From contig NZ_JALKBC010000001.1 of NCBI RefSeq assembly GCF_023015865.1, positions 434,001 to 498,000 of the forward strand: DNA of 64,000 nucleotides, read 5' to 3'. This document shows, piece by piece, positions 29,191 through 39,164 of this stretch. This stretch comes from Arenibacter sp. F26102 (lineage in GTDB: Bacteria > Bacteroidota > Bacteroidia > Flavobacteriales > Flavobacteriaceae). The notes beneath the pieces were generated by a model. The model was given only the letters and a program-made list of their open reading frames with translations, was not told where the DNA came from and did no database searches. A program made the position numbers and the translations under genes. The first letter of the stretch is position 1; every line of letters starts with the position of its first letter.

Positions 29191-31344
29191 ATGTTTTCCA
29201 AATTCCATGTAATCATTTTGTGCCTTATAGCTAACTTGTATGTCTGTACTACGTATGGACAGGTGTTGGAGTGGACCGAGATTGAAAATGGAATTTGGAA
29301 AGCCAGTGTTGGGGATCCAGAGGATATTAGTTTGTTAAAGGCAGTTGATGTGCGGCCCAAGGAGGATGCACTTAGTAAATTGCCTTTAGCAAATTTTCCT
29401 TTTGAAAAGGATAAAATTAAAACCAAGGTCATCGATGGGAAGACATATTTGCAATTTCCTTTATCAAGGGAGGAGCAAATATATGGTTTGGGACTCAATT
29501 TCAAGACAGTACACCAGAGAGGCCGTATAATGCAATTGCATGTGGACCATTATGGTGGCAGGGATGATGGGCGTACCCATGCCCCGGTTCCTTTCTATGT
29601 TTCCTCAAAAGGGTACGGGGTTTTAATTGATGCCGCCAGATATATTACCGTTTATGCCGGGACAGGTGTCCGGGTTGATGCGGATGACAAACCCGTACTA
29701 CATGATAGGAATACCGATCGGCAATGGCAGGCGCAACCTTATTCCGATGCCGTGGAGATTTTGGTACCTGCCAAGGGGACCGATGTTTATATTTATGGAG
29801 GTTCTACGCCTATGGAGGCTGTACAACGCTATAATTTATTTAACGGAGGTGGTTATATTCCTCCCAAATGGGGCCTTGGATTTACCCAAAGAGTTCCAAC
29901 ACTCTATAGTCAGTACGATATTATTAAGGAAGCCAAAGAATTTGAAGATCACGATTTTCCCTTAGATTTTATTGGTGTGGAGCCAGGTTGGCACAGCATG
30001 TCCTATCCCTGCACCTTTGAATGGGACAAAACACGGTTTCCAGATCCGAAAAAATTCAACAATGAACTGCTTGACCAAGGTATTCGTACCAATTTGTGGT
30101 TGAATCCTTATGTGTCCCCTATAGGTTCCTTATATCCTAAATTAAAAGGTCTCTCCGCTTCGCATACGGTTTGGAACGGAATAGTGCCCGATTTGATGCT
30201 TCAGGAAACCCGTGATATTTTTAAGGCACACTTTGTTGAAAATCATTTAAACATAGGGGTCAGCGGTTATAAAATAGATGAGGTTGATGGTTATGACTTT
30301 TGGGTGTGGCCAGATGTAGCTACATTTCCCTCTGGGTATAGTGGCGAACAAATGAGGCAGGTCTACGGCCTGCTGATCCAGGATATGACCGCTAAATGGT
30401 TCAAGGAAAGGAATCAGAGAACTTATGGTCTGGTAAGGGCTTCCAATGCTGGAGCCAGTTCATTGCCCTATGTGATTTACAACGATTATTACAGTCATAA
30501 GGATTTTATAACAGCCTTGGTAAATAGCAGTTTTATAGGAGTGTTATGGACTCCCGAGGTACGGGCTTCAAAAACGGCTGAAGAGTGGTTGCGTAGAATG
30601 CAATCCGTTTGCTTTTCACCCATGGCCATGCTGAATGCATGGGCGGATGGTACCAAACCTTGGTCCTTTCCCGAAGTCGAAGCTGCCGTTAGGGACGTGG
30701 CCAATTTAAGGATGCAGTTATTGCCGTATATCTATACCACCTTTTCCCAATATCATTTTGAAGGCTTGCCTCCATTTAGGGCCATGAATTTGGTAGATGG
30801 CTTTTCCTATGACCAGAAGGTAGCCGAAGGGGAATTGGACTCCACGGACAATCCTTATAAAGTTGCCATTAAAAGTGAAATTAAGGATCAATATATGATG
30901 GGCGATAATATTTTGGTGGCCCCAATGTTCGAAGGGGAAAAGGAGAGAAAGGTTATCCTGCCCAAAGGGAAGTGGTTCGATTTCTACGACGGTAAATTAG
31001 TAGGTGAAAATGAAGTGATTACAGTAGCTCCCGGTTTGGAAAAAATTCCATTGTTTGTAAGGGATGGCGGAATTGTTCCCATGAGACCTATTCAAAGACA
31101 GGCTCCTAGGAAGGGAGAAAAGGTAGACTTGATCATTCGTCATTATGGAATAAAGGATGGGGAGTTTACACTTTATGATGATGATGGCTTAAGCTTCGAT
31201 TTTGAAAAGGGCCAATATTCAAAAGTCGGTATTCAAGTGAAAAGGGATAAAAAAGGAAACCTAAGAGGTACTATAGGCAGTCCGAAAAAAGGGAAGCCTT
31301 ATGGCTACAACAAAAAAGTAATTTGGGAATTTAAAACGAAATAG
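29191..31344 (+). CDS. GH31-family alpha-glycosidase, secreted
   Basis: A 717-residue exported enzyme (signal to about TTYGQ). The GH31 barrel has a substrate loop FIGVEPGWHSMSYP and the nucleophile D363 in YKIDEVDGYDF. The acid/base is probably D432 in VIYNDYYSH, which departs from the common WxGD form. A C-terminal beta domain (EKIPLFVRDGGIVPM) follows. GH31 members cut alpha-linked glucose, xylose or galactose, so this enzyme may remove a side-chain sugar from the fucan. It starts 42 bp after the FAH gene. Confidence 0.82.
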   Translation: MFSKFHVIILCLIANLYVCTTYGQVLEWTEIENGIWKASVGDPEDISLLKAVDVRPKEDALSKLPLANFPFEKDKIKTKVIDGKTYLQFPLSREEQIYGLGLNFKTVHQRGRIMQLHVDHYGGRDDGRTHAPVPFYVSSKGYGVLIDAARYITVYAGTGVRVDADDKPVLHDRNTDRQWQAQPYSDAVEILVPAKGTDVYIYGGSTPMEAVQRYNLFNGGGYIPPKWGLGFTQRVPTLYSQYDIIKEAKEFEDHDFPLDFIGVEPGWHSMSYPCTFEWDKTRFPDPKKFNNELLDQGIRTNLWLNPYVSPIGSLYPKLKGLSASHTVWNGIVPDLMLQETRDIFKAHFVENHLNIGVSGYKIDEVDGYDFWVWPDVATFPSGYSGEQMRQVYGLLIQDMTAKWFKERNQRTYGLVRASNAGASSLPYVIYNDYYSHKDFITALVNSSFIGVLWTPEVRASKTAEEWLRRMQSVCFSPMAMLNAWADGTKPWSFPEVEAAVRDVANLRMQLLPYIYTTFSQYHFEGLPPFRAMNLVDGFSYDQKVAEGELDSTDNPYKVAIKSEIKDQYMMGDNILVAPMFEGEKERKVILPKGKWFDFYDGKLVGENEVITVAPGLEKIPLFVRDGGIVPMRPIQRQAPRKGEKVDLIIRHYGIKDGEFTLYDDDGLSFDFEKGQYSKVGIQVKRDKKGNLRGTIGSPKKGKPYGYNKKVIWEFKTK

Positions 31345-31363
31345 AATCCTGTTCAAAAAGGGT

Positions 31364-33508
31364 TTGATATATAATATGGTTAGGAGGCTGCTACAATTTA
31401 TACTATTTGGGTTATTTATAATCACAGAATCAGCTGGTGCTACCCTTCAGGACCCCATCAAAATTGCTTGCGTGGGGAACAGCATTACTTATGGTTCAGG
31501 TGTGGCCAATAAGGATAAAAATGCTTTTCCAGCACAATTGCAATCCATACTAGGCAATCCATATGAGGTAAAGAATTTTGGGGTTAGCGGGTGTACACTC
31601 TTAAAATTGGGAGACAAACCGTATTGGGAAACTGAAGCTTATTCAAATGCATTGAAATTTAATGCGGATATCGTTTTCATAAAATTGGGTACCAATGACA
31701 GTAAGTTGCAGAATCGTGTTCATATAGACCAATTTGAGGCGGATTATATTGAGTTGATCAATAGTTTTAGAAAAGAAAATAATAAGGCTCGGATTGTTCT
31801 ATTGCTTCCAGTTCCTGCATTTACCACGGATACCACAGGAATTTGGAACAATGTTATCAAAAATAAGATTACTCCCCTTACCCGTTCGGTTGCCTATAAG
31901 ACCAATTCGGAAGTATTAGATCTTTACCAGTTGTTTATAGATCAACCTGGTTTATTGCCGGATATGGTACATCCTTCTTCCTTAGGTGCAACGTTGATTG
32001 CAAAGCGGTTATATGAAACTGTGGTTCAAAAGGAAATTGTACCTATAGATTTTTCAAAATCCAATGATGTAAAGGTTTTGGAAACCTCAAATTTTTATGG
32101 TTATCCTCTTACTAATTTTGAATTTAAGGGTGCCTCATGCAAAATTGTACGGCCCAAGAAAGTGGCACCTGGAGCACCTTGGGTATTGCGGGCAAGATTT
32201 TGGGGACATGAGCCGCAAACTGATATCGCCTTGTTGGAAAGGGGATTTCATATTGCTTATTGCGATGTCGCCAATTTGTTTGGGGGTCCCGAAGCAATGA
32301 AGCGGTGGGATGAATTTTATAAACTAATGACCCAAACAGGACTATCAAAAAAGGTGGTTTTGGAAGGCATGAGTAGAGGTGGATTGATAATATATAATTG
32401 GGCCGATAAAAATCCTGAAAAAGTTGCCTGTGTCTATGCTGATGCCCCTGTATTGGATGGCAAGAGCTGGCCTGGAGGTTTGGGAAAGGGTATGGGGAGT
32501 AGCTCGGATTGGGAGGCATTTAAAAAGGTTTATTCACTCAAGACGGAAAAGGATATCCACAATTTTAAAGGGAATCCCATACACAAAATAAAAGCTATCG
32601 CTAAGGGAGGTTATCCCATGATGCACGTGTGTGGAGCAGCGGATGATGTAGTGCCCATTGATGAAAATACAAAGCTTTTTGAAACTGGAATCAACGCCCA
32701 AGGGGGCACAATAGAAGTGATTTATAAGGAAGGTATTGGGCATCATCCCCATAGTTTGGAGAACCCTAATCCGATTGTCGATTTTATCTTAAGGGCAACT
32801 GATCAAAAGTTGAATTTTGCAACAATACTGGCCCCTTCGGCAGAATATAGATCTGCCGCAGGGTGGAATGAAGGTAAAGATTGGTGGGCCCAGGCCAATG
32901 ATATTGATTCCTTGTGCCTGGCATCAAAAGAAATTGATTTACTGCTTATTGGGAATTCCATTACCCAAGGTTGGGGTGGAAAAAGGCCTAATGTCACTTA
33001 TGCCCCAGGTAAAGAAGCAGCAGATATTTATTTTAAGGATTTGAATTGGATCAGTGCTGGTATTTCAGGGGACCGATCTGAGCAGATTCTATATCGCTTA
33101 AATAATGGAAATTATGAAACTGCCCAGCCAAAGGTAGTTGTGCTGGCCATTGGTGTCAATAATTTTGGGGAAAATACAGCTGCGGAAATTACATCGGGTA
33201 TACAAAAGGTATTAGAAGTAACCAAGGAAAAATTTCCCACTTCCACAAAAATAATGCTATTCGGTCCTTTACCCACTGGATTGGATCCAAATAGTGATAG
33301 AAGGGAAAAATACAATAAAATTCACTCTTTGATCAAGGGTTTTGGTGACGACAAGAATGTATTCTATCACAATGTAATTAGTGATTTTGCTGATGGAAAG
33401 GGGTTTTTAAGAGCGGATCTATATTCCCAGGATGGTATTCATTTATTGCCGGAAGGGTATAAAATATGGGCAAAATATATCCAAGAACATATTAATCTAA
33501 CTAAATAG
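31364..33508 (+). CDS. Three-module esterase: SGNH, alpha/beta-hydrolase, SGNH
   Basis: A 714-residue exported protein (signal about 5-26). Module 1 (about 30-225) is an SGNH/GDSL esterase with S40 in CVGNSITYG, GTNDSK and the terminal DMVHPSS. Module 2 (about 230-480) is an alpha/beta-hydrolase with nucleophile S337 in EGMSRGG, an Asp in ADDVVPID and a His in GHHPHS. Module 3 (about 520-714) is a second SGNH fold with S532 in LLIGNSITQG, AIGVNN and DGIHLLPEGY. All three sites look intact. The likely role is removal of acetyl or other acyl groups before fucosidases act. It follows GH31 by 19 bp; an alternative start is the ATG at 31376. Confidence 0.82.
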   Translation: MIYNMVRRLLQFILFGLFIITESAGATLQDPIKIACVGNSITYGSGVANKDKNAFPAQLQSILGNPYEVKNFGVSGCTLLKLGDKPYWETEAYSNALKFNADIVFIKLGTNDSKLQNRVHIDQFEADYIELINSFRKENNKARIVLLLPVPAFTTDTTGIWNNVIKNKITPLTRSVAYKTNSEVLDLYQLFIDQPGLLPDMVHPSSLGATLIAKRLYETVVQKEIVPIDFSKSNDVKVLETSNFYGYPLTNFEFKGASCKIVRPKKVAPGAPWVLRARFWGHEPQTDIALLERGFHIAYCDVANLFGGPEAMKRWDEFYKLMTQTGLSKKVVLEGMSRGGLIIYNWADKNPEKVACVYADAPVLDGKSWPGGLGKGMGSSSDWEAFKKVYSLKTEKDIHNFKGNPIHKIKAIAKGGYPMMHVCGAADDVVPIDENTKLFETGINAQGGTIEVIYKEGIGHHPHSLENPNPIVDFILRATDQKLNFATILAPSAEYRSAAGWNEGKDWWAQANDIDSLCLASKEIDLLLIGNSITQGWGGKRPNVTYAPGKEAADIYFKDLNWISAGISGDRSEQILYRLNNGNYETAQPKVVVLAIGVNNFGENTAAEITSGIQKVLEVTKEKFPTSTKIMLFGPLPTGLDPNSDRREKYNKIHSLIKGFGDDKNVFYHNVISDFADGKGFLRADLYSQDGIHLLPEGYKIWAKYIQEHINLTK

Positions 33509-33515
33509 TAAATTC

Positions 33516-34910
33516 ATGAAAAAGATAACTCTTCTAGTACTTTGGATGTGGGTTGGGAATACTTATGGCGAAATTTGGCTTCCTTCCATTCTTTCGGATA
33601 ATATGGTACTCCAACAAGAGTCGAACGTTACTATTTGGGGATGGACCACGGCTACCAGTGAAGAGATAACGGTTTACGGTACTTGGAACAATGAAAAAGT
33701 GACCACCAAAGCTTTTCAAGGGGTTTGGTCATTGCAATTGCCTACACCCAAGGCCGGAGGTACATACAGTGTACTTGTAGAAGGCCACGAGAAATTGGAG
33801 TTGAGGAATGTACTAATAGGGGAAGTATGGTTGGGTTCCGGACAAAGCAATATGCAATGGACCCCAAAACATGGTTTGGACAATGCGGAAGAGGAAATAA
33901 AAAACGCTGATTACCCGGAAATACGTTTCTTTCAGGTAGCGCAACAAATATCGGACAGCCCCCAGGACCAACTAAAGGGTAAATGGGAGGTTTGTACCCC
34001 TGAAACTATGGCTACGTTTAGTTCTGTAGCTTATTTTTTTGGCAGGGAATTGCATCAAAACTTGGGCATCCCTGTTGGTGTTATCAACTCCAGTTGGGGA
34101 GGAACGCCAGTGGAGGTATGGTTGAAAAAGGAATTGATTACTGAAGATGCACAATTAAAAGAAGCCTCGGAAAAACTGAACGAGGTTGCCTGGTGGCCCA
34201 GTAATCCGGGCTTGGCCTATAATGCCATGATTCACCCGATTACTAAATTCAATATCGCAGGTTGTATTTGGTACCAAGGGGAATCCAACAGGGTAGACCC
34301 GGTTTCCTATTATAAATCCTTTCCCTTGATGATCGAATCATGGAGGGAGGAATGGGGAAAGGATCTGCCATTCTTTTTTGTGCAGATAGCCCCATATAAA
34401 TATGACGACCCAATGGACACGGATGCGGCACATGTAAGGGATGCGCAATTGTATACTATGCAAAATTTGGACAATACGGGTATGGTGGTTACCAATGATA
34501 TTGGGAATTTGGAAAATATACACCCCACCAATAAGCAGGACGTTGGTCACCGTTTGGCACTTTGGGCCTTAGGTAAAACCTATGGAAAGGAAATGGTGGA
34601 ATATTCAGGACCGGTGTATAGGTCGAAGAAAATTAAAAATAAAAAAATTGTCCTCAGTTTTGATTATGCCGAAAAGGGCTTAATGCAAAAGGGCACGGAC
34701 TTACGCGAGTTTTTTATTGCTGGGGAAGATGGGGCGTTTTTTCCCGCCAAAGCCAAAATTAGGGGTAATACGGTAGAAGTGTCTTCCTCAAAGGTAAAAA
34801 AACCAGCAGCGGTTCGGTTTGCTTTTACCAATGGGGCATTGCCTAATCTATTTAATTCAGCTGGCTTACCGGCTTCCGCTTTTAGAACGGATGATTGGGA
34901 ATTCAAATAA
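33516..34910 (+). CDS. Sialate O-acetylesterase-family (SASA) carbohydrate esterase
   Basis: A 464-residue exported protein (signal about 1-18). The SASA domain has nucleophile S111 in WLGSGQSNM, a second conserved stretch GCIWYQGESN, and a distal Asp/His segment near the end of the catalytic domain (NIHPTNKQDVGHRLA). A C-terminal beta extension follows. The family removes O-acetyl groups from varied glycans, not only sialic acid. It starts 7 bp after the three-module esterase, so the two are surely co-transcribed and give this locus four esterase sites. Confidence 0.85.
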   Translation: MKKITLLVLWMWVGNTYGEIWLPSILSDNMVLQQESNVTIWGWTTATSEEITVYGTWNNEKVTTKAFQGVWSLQLPTPKAGGTYSVLVEGHEKLELRNVLIGEVWLGSGQSNMQWTPKHGLDNAEEEIKNADYPEIRFFQVAQQISDSPQDQLKGKWEVCTPETMATFSSVAYFFGRELHQNLGIPVGVINSSWGGTPVEVWLKKELITEDAQLKEASEKLNEVAWWPSNPGLAYNAMIHPITKFNIAGCIWYQGESNRVDPVSYYKSFPLMIESWREEWGKDLPFFFVQIAPYKYDDPMDTDAAHVRDAQLYTMQNLDNTGMVVTNDIGNLENIHPTNKQDVGHRLALWALGKTYGKEMVEYSGPVYRSKKIKNKKIVLSFDYAEKGLMQKGTDLREFFIAGEDGAFFPAKAKIRGNTVEVSSSKVKKPAAVRFAFTNGALPNLFNSAGLPASAFRTDDWEFK

Positions 34911-34933
34911 TTTAAATCGCTTGGTTTTTAAAC

Positions 34934-35128
34934 ATGAAGAGACTAATTACCTCTTTATTAACTATGACGATTGCGACAAATTTTGCGCAGGCGCAATCAC
35001 AGGACATTGAATTGCAAAATGAGCAAATGATGCAATGGTTATAAGACGCCAAATTTGGTATTTTTATTCATTGGAGCTTGTATTCCGTAAATGGAATAGA
35101 TGAATCCTGGCCGTCATTGCGGTTATGC
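34934..35128 (+). pseudogene. Truncated GH29 alpha-L-fucosidase remnant
   Basis: The ATG at 34934 opens a signal peptide (MKRLITSLLTMTIATNFAQA), then reads MMQWL, a TAA stop at 35042, and in the same frame DAKFGIFIHWSLYSVNGIDESWPS before a TGA near 35126. GH29 enzymes start with this FGIFxHWGLYS segment after the signal. The stop and the loss of everything after about 65 codons make it non-functional. It lies 23 bp after the SASA gene, so a second fucosidase once stood in this run. Confidence 0.8.
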
Positions 35129-35203
35129 TGATTGGTAAGGTAGATATATCGCGAGGATGGTGCGGTAATAGTAAGTAATTAAGTCATTGTAAAAAATATA
35201 AGG

Positions 35204-36763
35204 ATGAAAGGATATTTATTGGGGTGTTTCATAGTAGGACTTCTAAGCTTTGGCTGTAAGGACAAGGTAATGCCTAAAAATGTTGATGTACCCACCACCC
35301 CCAATATTGTACTTTTTTTCGTGGATGATATGGGCTGGCAGGACACTTCAGTTCCATTTTGGAGTGAAAGAACGCAGTATAATAATCTTTACCAAACCCC
35401 AAATATGGAGCGATTGGCAAAAGAGGGGATGAAATTTACCCAGGCATACAGCACTGCGGTATGTTCACCGACCAGGGTAAGTCTAATGACAGGCATGAAT
35501 GCGGCCAGGCACAGGGTTACCAACTGGACATTGTACAAGGACAAATTACAGCCTATGGAAACGAACCACAAGACCCTTCAATTTCCAGAGTGGAACGTAA
35601 ATGGGTTAAGTCCGGTTAAAGGTGTAGAAAAAGCGGTATATGCTACTCCCTTGCCTCAGGTATTGAAGGAGGCGGGCTATGTTACTATACATTCCGGAAA
35701 GGCTCATTTGGGGGCCATTGGTACCCCAGGGGAAGACCCATTGAAACTTGGTTTTGAAATAAATATAGCAGGCCATGCTGCCGGAGCTCCTGGAAGTTAT
35801 TTGGGAACCGAAAATTTTGGGAATGGTCAGGAAGAAAGGAAAGTATGGGCTGTTCCTGGACTGGAAAAGTATCATGGCAAGGATATATTTTTAACGGAGG
35901 CCATAACCCAAGAGGCAAAATTGGCCATGGATTCCGCCTTGGAAAAAAACAAACCTTTCTTTTTGTATATGGCACATTATGCCGTTCATACCCCCATAAT
36001 GGCAGATAGCAGATTTGTTCAGAAATATTATGACAAAGGTCTGGATTCCACAGAGGCCAAATACGCTGCTTTGGTAGAGGGAATGGACAAGAGTTTGGGT
36101 GATATTATGGACTATCTTGATAATAAAAAGATTTCGGACAATACTATTATCCTTTTTATGTCGGATAACGGCGGACTTAGTGCTGTGGCCAGGGGAGGGG
36201 AAAAACACACCCATAACAAACCTTTGAGCAGTGGAAAAGGTTCAGCCCATGAAGGCGGGATTAGAGAGCCAATGTTGGTAAAGTGGCCAGGGAAAATTAA
36301 ACCTAATTCGGTAACCGAACAACAAGTTATTATTGAAGATTTCTATCCTACTATTTTGGAAATGGCAGGCGTAAAGAATTATGAAACGGTGCAAAAGGTA
36401 GACGGAATTAGTTTTCTGCCAACGCTTTCCGGGAACATTAGGGGTAATACTAGACTATTATTTTGGCATTATCCCAATGAATGGGGGCCATCCGGACCGG
36501 GAATCGGAGCTTCCAGTAGCACTAGGGTGGGCGACTGGAAATTTATATATTACTACATAGACGGAAGTATTGAGTTGTTCAATATCAAGGAGGATATTGG
36601 GGAAACCAGAAATTTGGTAAAAGAGCAGCCGGAAAAAGCAAGGGAGTTGGCCAAGATATTATCGGATTACTTAAGGAAAGTAAATGCCCAGATACCTTCC
36701 AGAAAAGATACAGGGGAGCAGATTGCCTATCCGGATGAGATAATAAATACTTACAAAAGCTAA
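35204..36763 (+). CDS. S1-family sulfatase lipoprotein
   Basis: A 519-residue sulfatase with a lipoprotein signal (LLSFGCKD). Metal-binding start NIVLFFVDDMGWQD; activation motif C87-S-P-T-R; then HSGKAHLG, HYAVHTPI, FMSDNGGLS and GGIREPMLVKWPG. It differs clearly from the sulfatase at 26611 and probably removes sulfate at another position. It begins after the dead GH29 fragment and runs into the GH43-like/GH29 gene after 7 bp. Confidence 0.9.
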   Translation: MKGYLLGCFIVGLLSFGCKDKVMPKNVDVPTTPNIVLFFVDDMGWQDTSVPFWSERTQYNNLYQTPNMERLAKEGMKFTQAYSTAVCSPTRVSLMTGMNAARHRVTNWTLYKDKLQPMETNHKTLQFPEWNVNGLSPVKGVEKAVYATPLPQVLKEAGYVTIHSGKAHLGAIGTPGEDPLKLGFEINIAGHAAGAPGSYLGTENFGNGQEERKVWAVPGLEKYHGKDIFLTEAITQEAKLAMDSALEKNKPFFLYMAHYAVHTPIMADSRFVQKYYDKGLDSTEAKYAALVEGMDKSLGDIMDYLDNKKISDNTIILFMSDNGGLSAVARGGEKHTHNKPLSSGKGSAHEGGIREPMLVKWPGKIKPNSVTEQQVIIEDFYPTILEMAGVKNYETVQKVDGISFLPTLSGNIRGNTRLLFWHYPNEWGPSGPGIGASSSTRVGDWKFIYYYIDGSIELFNIKEDIGETRNLVKEQPEKARELAKILSDYLRKVNAQIPSRKDTGEQIAYPDEIINTYKS

Positions 36764-36770
36764 AAGGAAT

Positions 36771-39158
36771 ATGAAGTTAAGATTGTTTGTACTTTGTTGC
36801 TTTTGTTTTGTTTCGGCTTTTGCCCAAAATGGGGAAGACGACTTATACTTATTCGATAACTTCGGAAGAGTGTCCGGTGACAACATTTTTAAAACGGACG
36901 GATACTTTAATTGGGGAAGTTCCATAATCAAGGAAAGGGATGGCAAATACCATCTATTTTATTCCCGCTGGAAAAAACAATACGGGTTTCATGGTTGGCT
37001 TACCCATTCGGAGATTGCCCATGCCACCAGTAAAAGTCCGGCCGGGCCATGGAAATACAAGGAAACAGTGCTCCGTGGCAGTGGTCAGGGTAACTGGGAT
37101 GCCATAACAGCTCATAACCCGAAAATCAAATATTTTGAAGGTAAATATTATTTGTACTATATAGGGACCAATATGGGTGGAATGGATTATACCGATGGGG
37201 AATTGGTAGAAACCGCCAAAACAGGTTATACCCATCCCAATTGGAAAATATTACGTCCCAACCAGCGTACGGGGGTGGCGGTGTCAAATTCCTTGAACGG
37301 ACCCTGGACGAGAATGGACAAACCTTTGGTGGAACCCTCTGGGCCCATTAGCACACTTACGGTTAATCCGGCTATTGACAAGGGCAAGGATGACAAGTAT
37401 TATTTGATTATAAAAGGGGATAAGCCCTTCGAAAAAAGATTTATCAGGAACCAGGCGGTAGGGGTTTCGGAACATCCTGATGGCCCTTTTAAGATTCAGG
37501 AGAAACCGGTAATAGATTATATGGACACCGAAGATATGTCTATTTGGTACGATGAAAATCGAAATAGGTTCTACGGCGTTTTCCATGCCCATAATTATAT
37601 TGGCTTGGTGACTTCGGTAAATGGAACCGACTGGGAAAAGGCCAATGAGTTTGTTCTTAAGAATAAAGAAATTTTATTGGAAGATGGTACGGTCATCGGG
37701 CCTGATAGAATGGAACGTCCCTTTGTTTATCATGAGAACGGCCAACCAAAAGTATTGTCAGTAGCGGTCAAGAAAGGGGAGGAATCCTATACCGTTTTTA
37801 TACCCATTATTGAGAATGAACTCCCGGTCCCCAACAAGCGGCAATTGGCTTGGCAGGAGGCAGAGCTAGGCGTAGTGTTTCATTATGACCTGCATGTGTT
37901 TGATGGGGAAAAATATGGGCAGGGAAACAATAGAATCGATCCGGTAGAAGACTATCAAATGTTTAATCCTGAAAAATTGGACACCGATCAATGGGTAAAG
38001 GCGGCAAAGGATGCCGGCGCCAAATTTGCCATTTTAACGGCTACCCATGAGACCGGTTTTGCATTGTTTCAATCCAAAGTAAACCCATACAGCGTTAAAG
38101 CTTTAAATTGGAAAGATGGTAAAGGGGATGTGGTGGCAGATTTTGTGGCCTCATGCCGAAAGTATGGAATAAAACCAGGTATTTATCTTGGGATTAGATG
38201 GAATTCGTTTTTGGGGGTGCACGACTTTAAAGTAAATGGAGAGGGCAATTTTAAGAAGAATCGACAGAAATGGTATAATAGGACGGTAGAGGGAATGGTA
38301 AAGGAAATTTGTACCAATTATGGGGAATTGTTCGAAATTTGGTTCGATGGTGGTGCCGATCATCCAAAAAATGGTGCCCCGGACGTTTTGCCCATTGTAA
38401 GGCAGTACCAACCAAATTGTTTGTTCTATCATAACGGGCAATTGGCAGAAGCCAGATGGGGAGGATCAGAATCGGGAACAGTTGGGTTTCCCAATTGGTC
38501 AACCTTTCCATACAGGGCTACAGGAGCGGGAGAAAGTGCCAAGAAGAATATAGGGGAAAACAATTTTCAATTGCTGAAAGAAGGGGATGCCAAGGGTAAG
38601 TATTGGGTACCTGCCATGGCCGATGCCCCATTAAGGGGATATAACGGCCGACACGAATGGTTTTGGGAGCCTGGGGATGAGGACCATATATTTCCCTTGG
38701 ATAATTTAATGGATATGTACTATAAATCGGTTGGAAGAAACGCCACTTTAATAATAGGCCTTACCCCTGACCCGGACGGACTAATTCCAGAAACGGATGT
38801 GCAACGCTTAAAGGAATGGGGAGATGAGATAAAAAGAAGATTTTCCACTCCTTTGGCCAGTACCAATGGGAAGGGAAATCGGTTGGAATTAAGATTGAAG
38901 GAACCCATGGAAGTAAACCATGTAATACTTCAGGAGGATATAGCAAAAGGAGAAAGAATTAGAAAGTATCAAATTGAAGCTTACGCGGGAGGTCACTGGA
39001 TTACCTTGGCCAATGGGGAGAGCATAGGAAATAAAAGAATTGAGAAATTTGACACTATAAAATTAAGTAGATTACGAATAAAAATTATAGATTCGGACGG
39101 TTTAGCACAAATCAAGGATTTTAGTGCCTATTTCGTTGCAGAAAAGGACTTTAAATAA
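36771..39158 (+). CDS. Bimodular glycosidase: GH43/GH117-like propeller fused to GH29
   Basis: A 795-residue exported protein (signal ending SAFAQ). Residues about 25-350 read as a five-bladed propeller of the GH43/GH117 kind (NWGSSIIKERDGKYHLFYSR, ITAHNPKIKYFEGKYYLYY). From about residue 361 (WQEAELGVVFHYDLHVF) a GH29 barrel follows, with D526 in EIWFDGGADHP as the expected nucleophile, then a beta domain (about 700-795). The fusion suggests two successive cuts on one substrate, the second releasing L-fucose. It lies 7 bp after a sulfatase and 6 bp before an SDR. The activity of the first module is not known. Confidence 0.8.
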   Translation: MKLRLFVLCCFCFVSAFAQNGEDDLYLFDNFGRVSGDNIFKTDGYFNWGSSIIKERDGKYHLFYSRWKKQYGFHGWLTHSEIAHATSKSPAGPWKYKETVLRGSGQGNWDAITAHNPKIKYFEGKYYLYYIGTNMGGMDYTDGELVETAKTGYTHPNWKILRPNQRTGVAVSNSLNGPWTRMDKPLVEPSGPISTLTVNPAIDKGKDDKYYLIIKGDKPFEKRFIRNQAVGVSEHPDGPFKIQEKPVIDYMDTEDMSIWYDENRNRFYGVFHAHNYIGLVTSVNGTDWEKANEFVLKNKEILLEDGTVIGPDRMERPFVYHENGQPKVLSVAVKKGEESYTVFIPIIENELPVPNKRQLAWQEAELGVVFHYDLHVFDGEKYGQGNNRIDPVEDYQMFNPEKLDTDQWVKAAKDAGAKFAILTATHETGFALFQSKVNPYSVKALNWKDGKGDVVADFVASCRKYGIKPGIYLGIRWNSFLGVHDFKVNGEGNFKKNRQKWYNRTVEGMVKEICTNYGELFEIWFDGGADHPKNGAPDVLPIVRQYQPNCLFYHNGQLAEARWGGSESGTVGFPNWSTFPYRATGAGESAKKNIGENNFQLLKEGDAKGKYWVPAMADAPLRGYNGRHEWFWEPGDEDHIFPLDNLMDMYYKSVGRNATLIIGLTPDPDGLIPETDVQRLKEWGDEIKRRFSTPLASTNGKGNRLELRLKEPMEVNHVILQEDIAKGERIRKYQIEAYAGGHWITLANGESIGNKRIEKFDTIKLSRLRIKIIDSDGLAQIKDFSAYFVAEKDFK

Positions 39159-39164
39159 AGAAAA

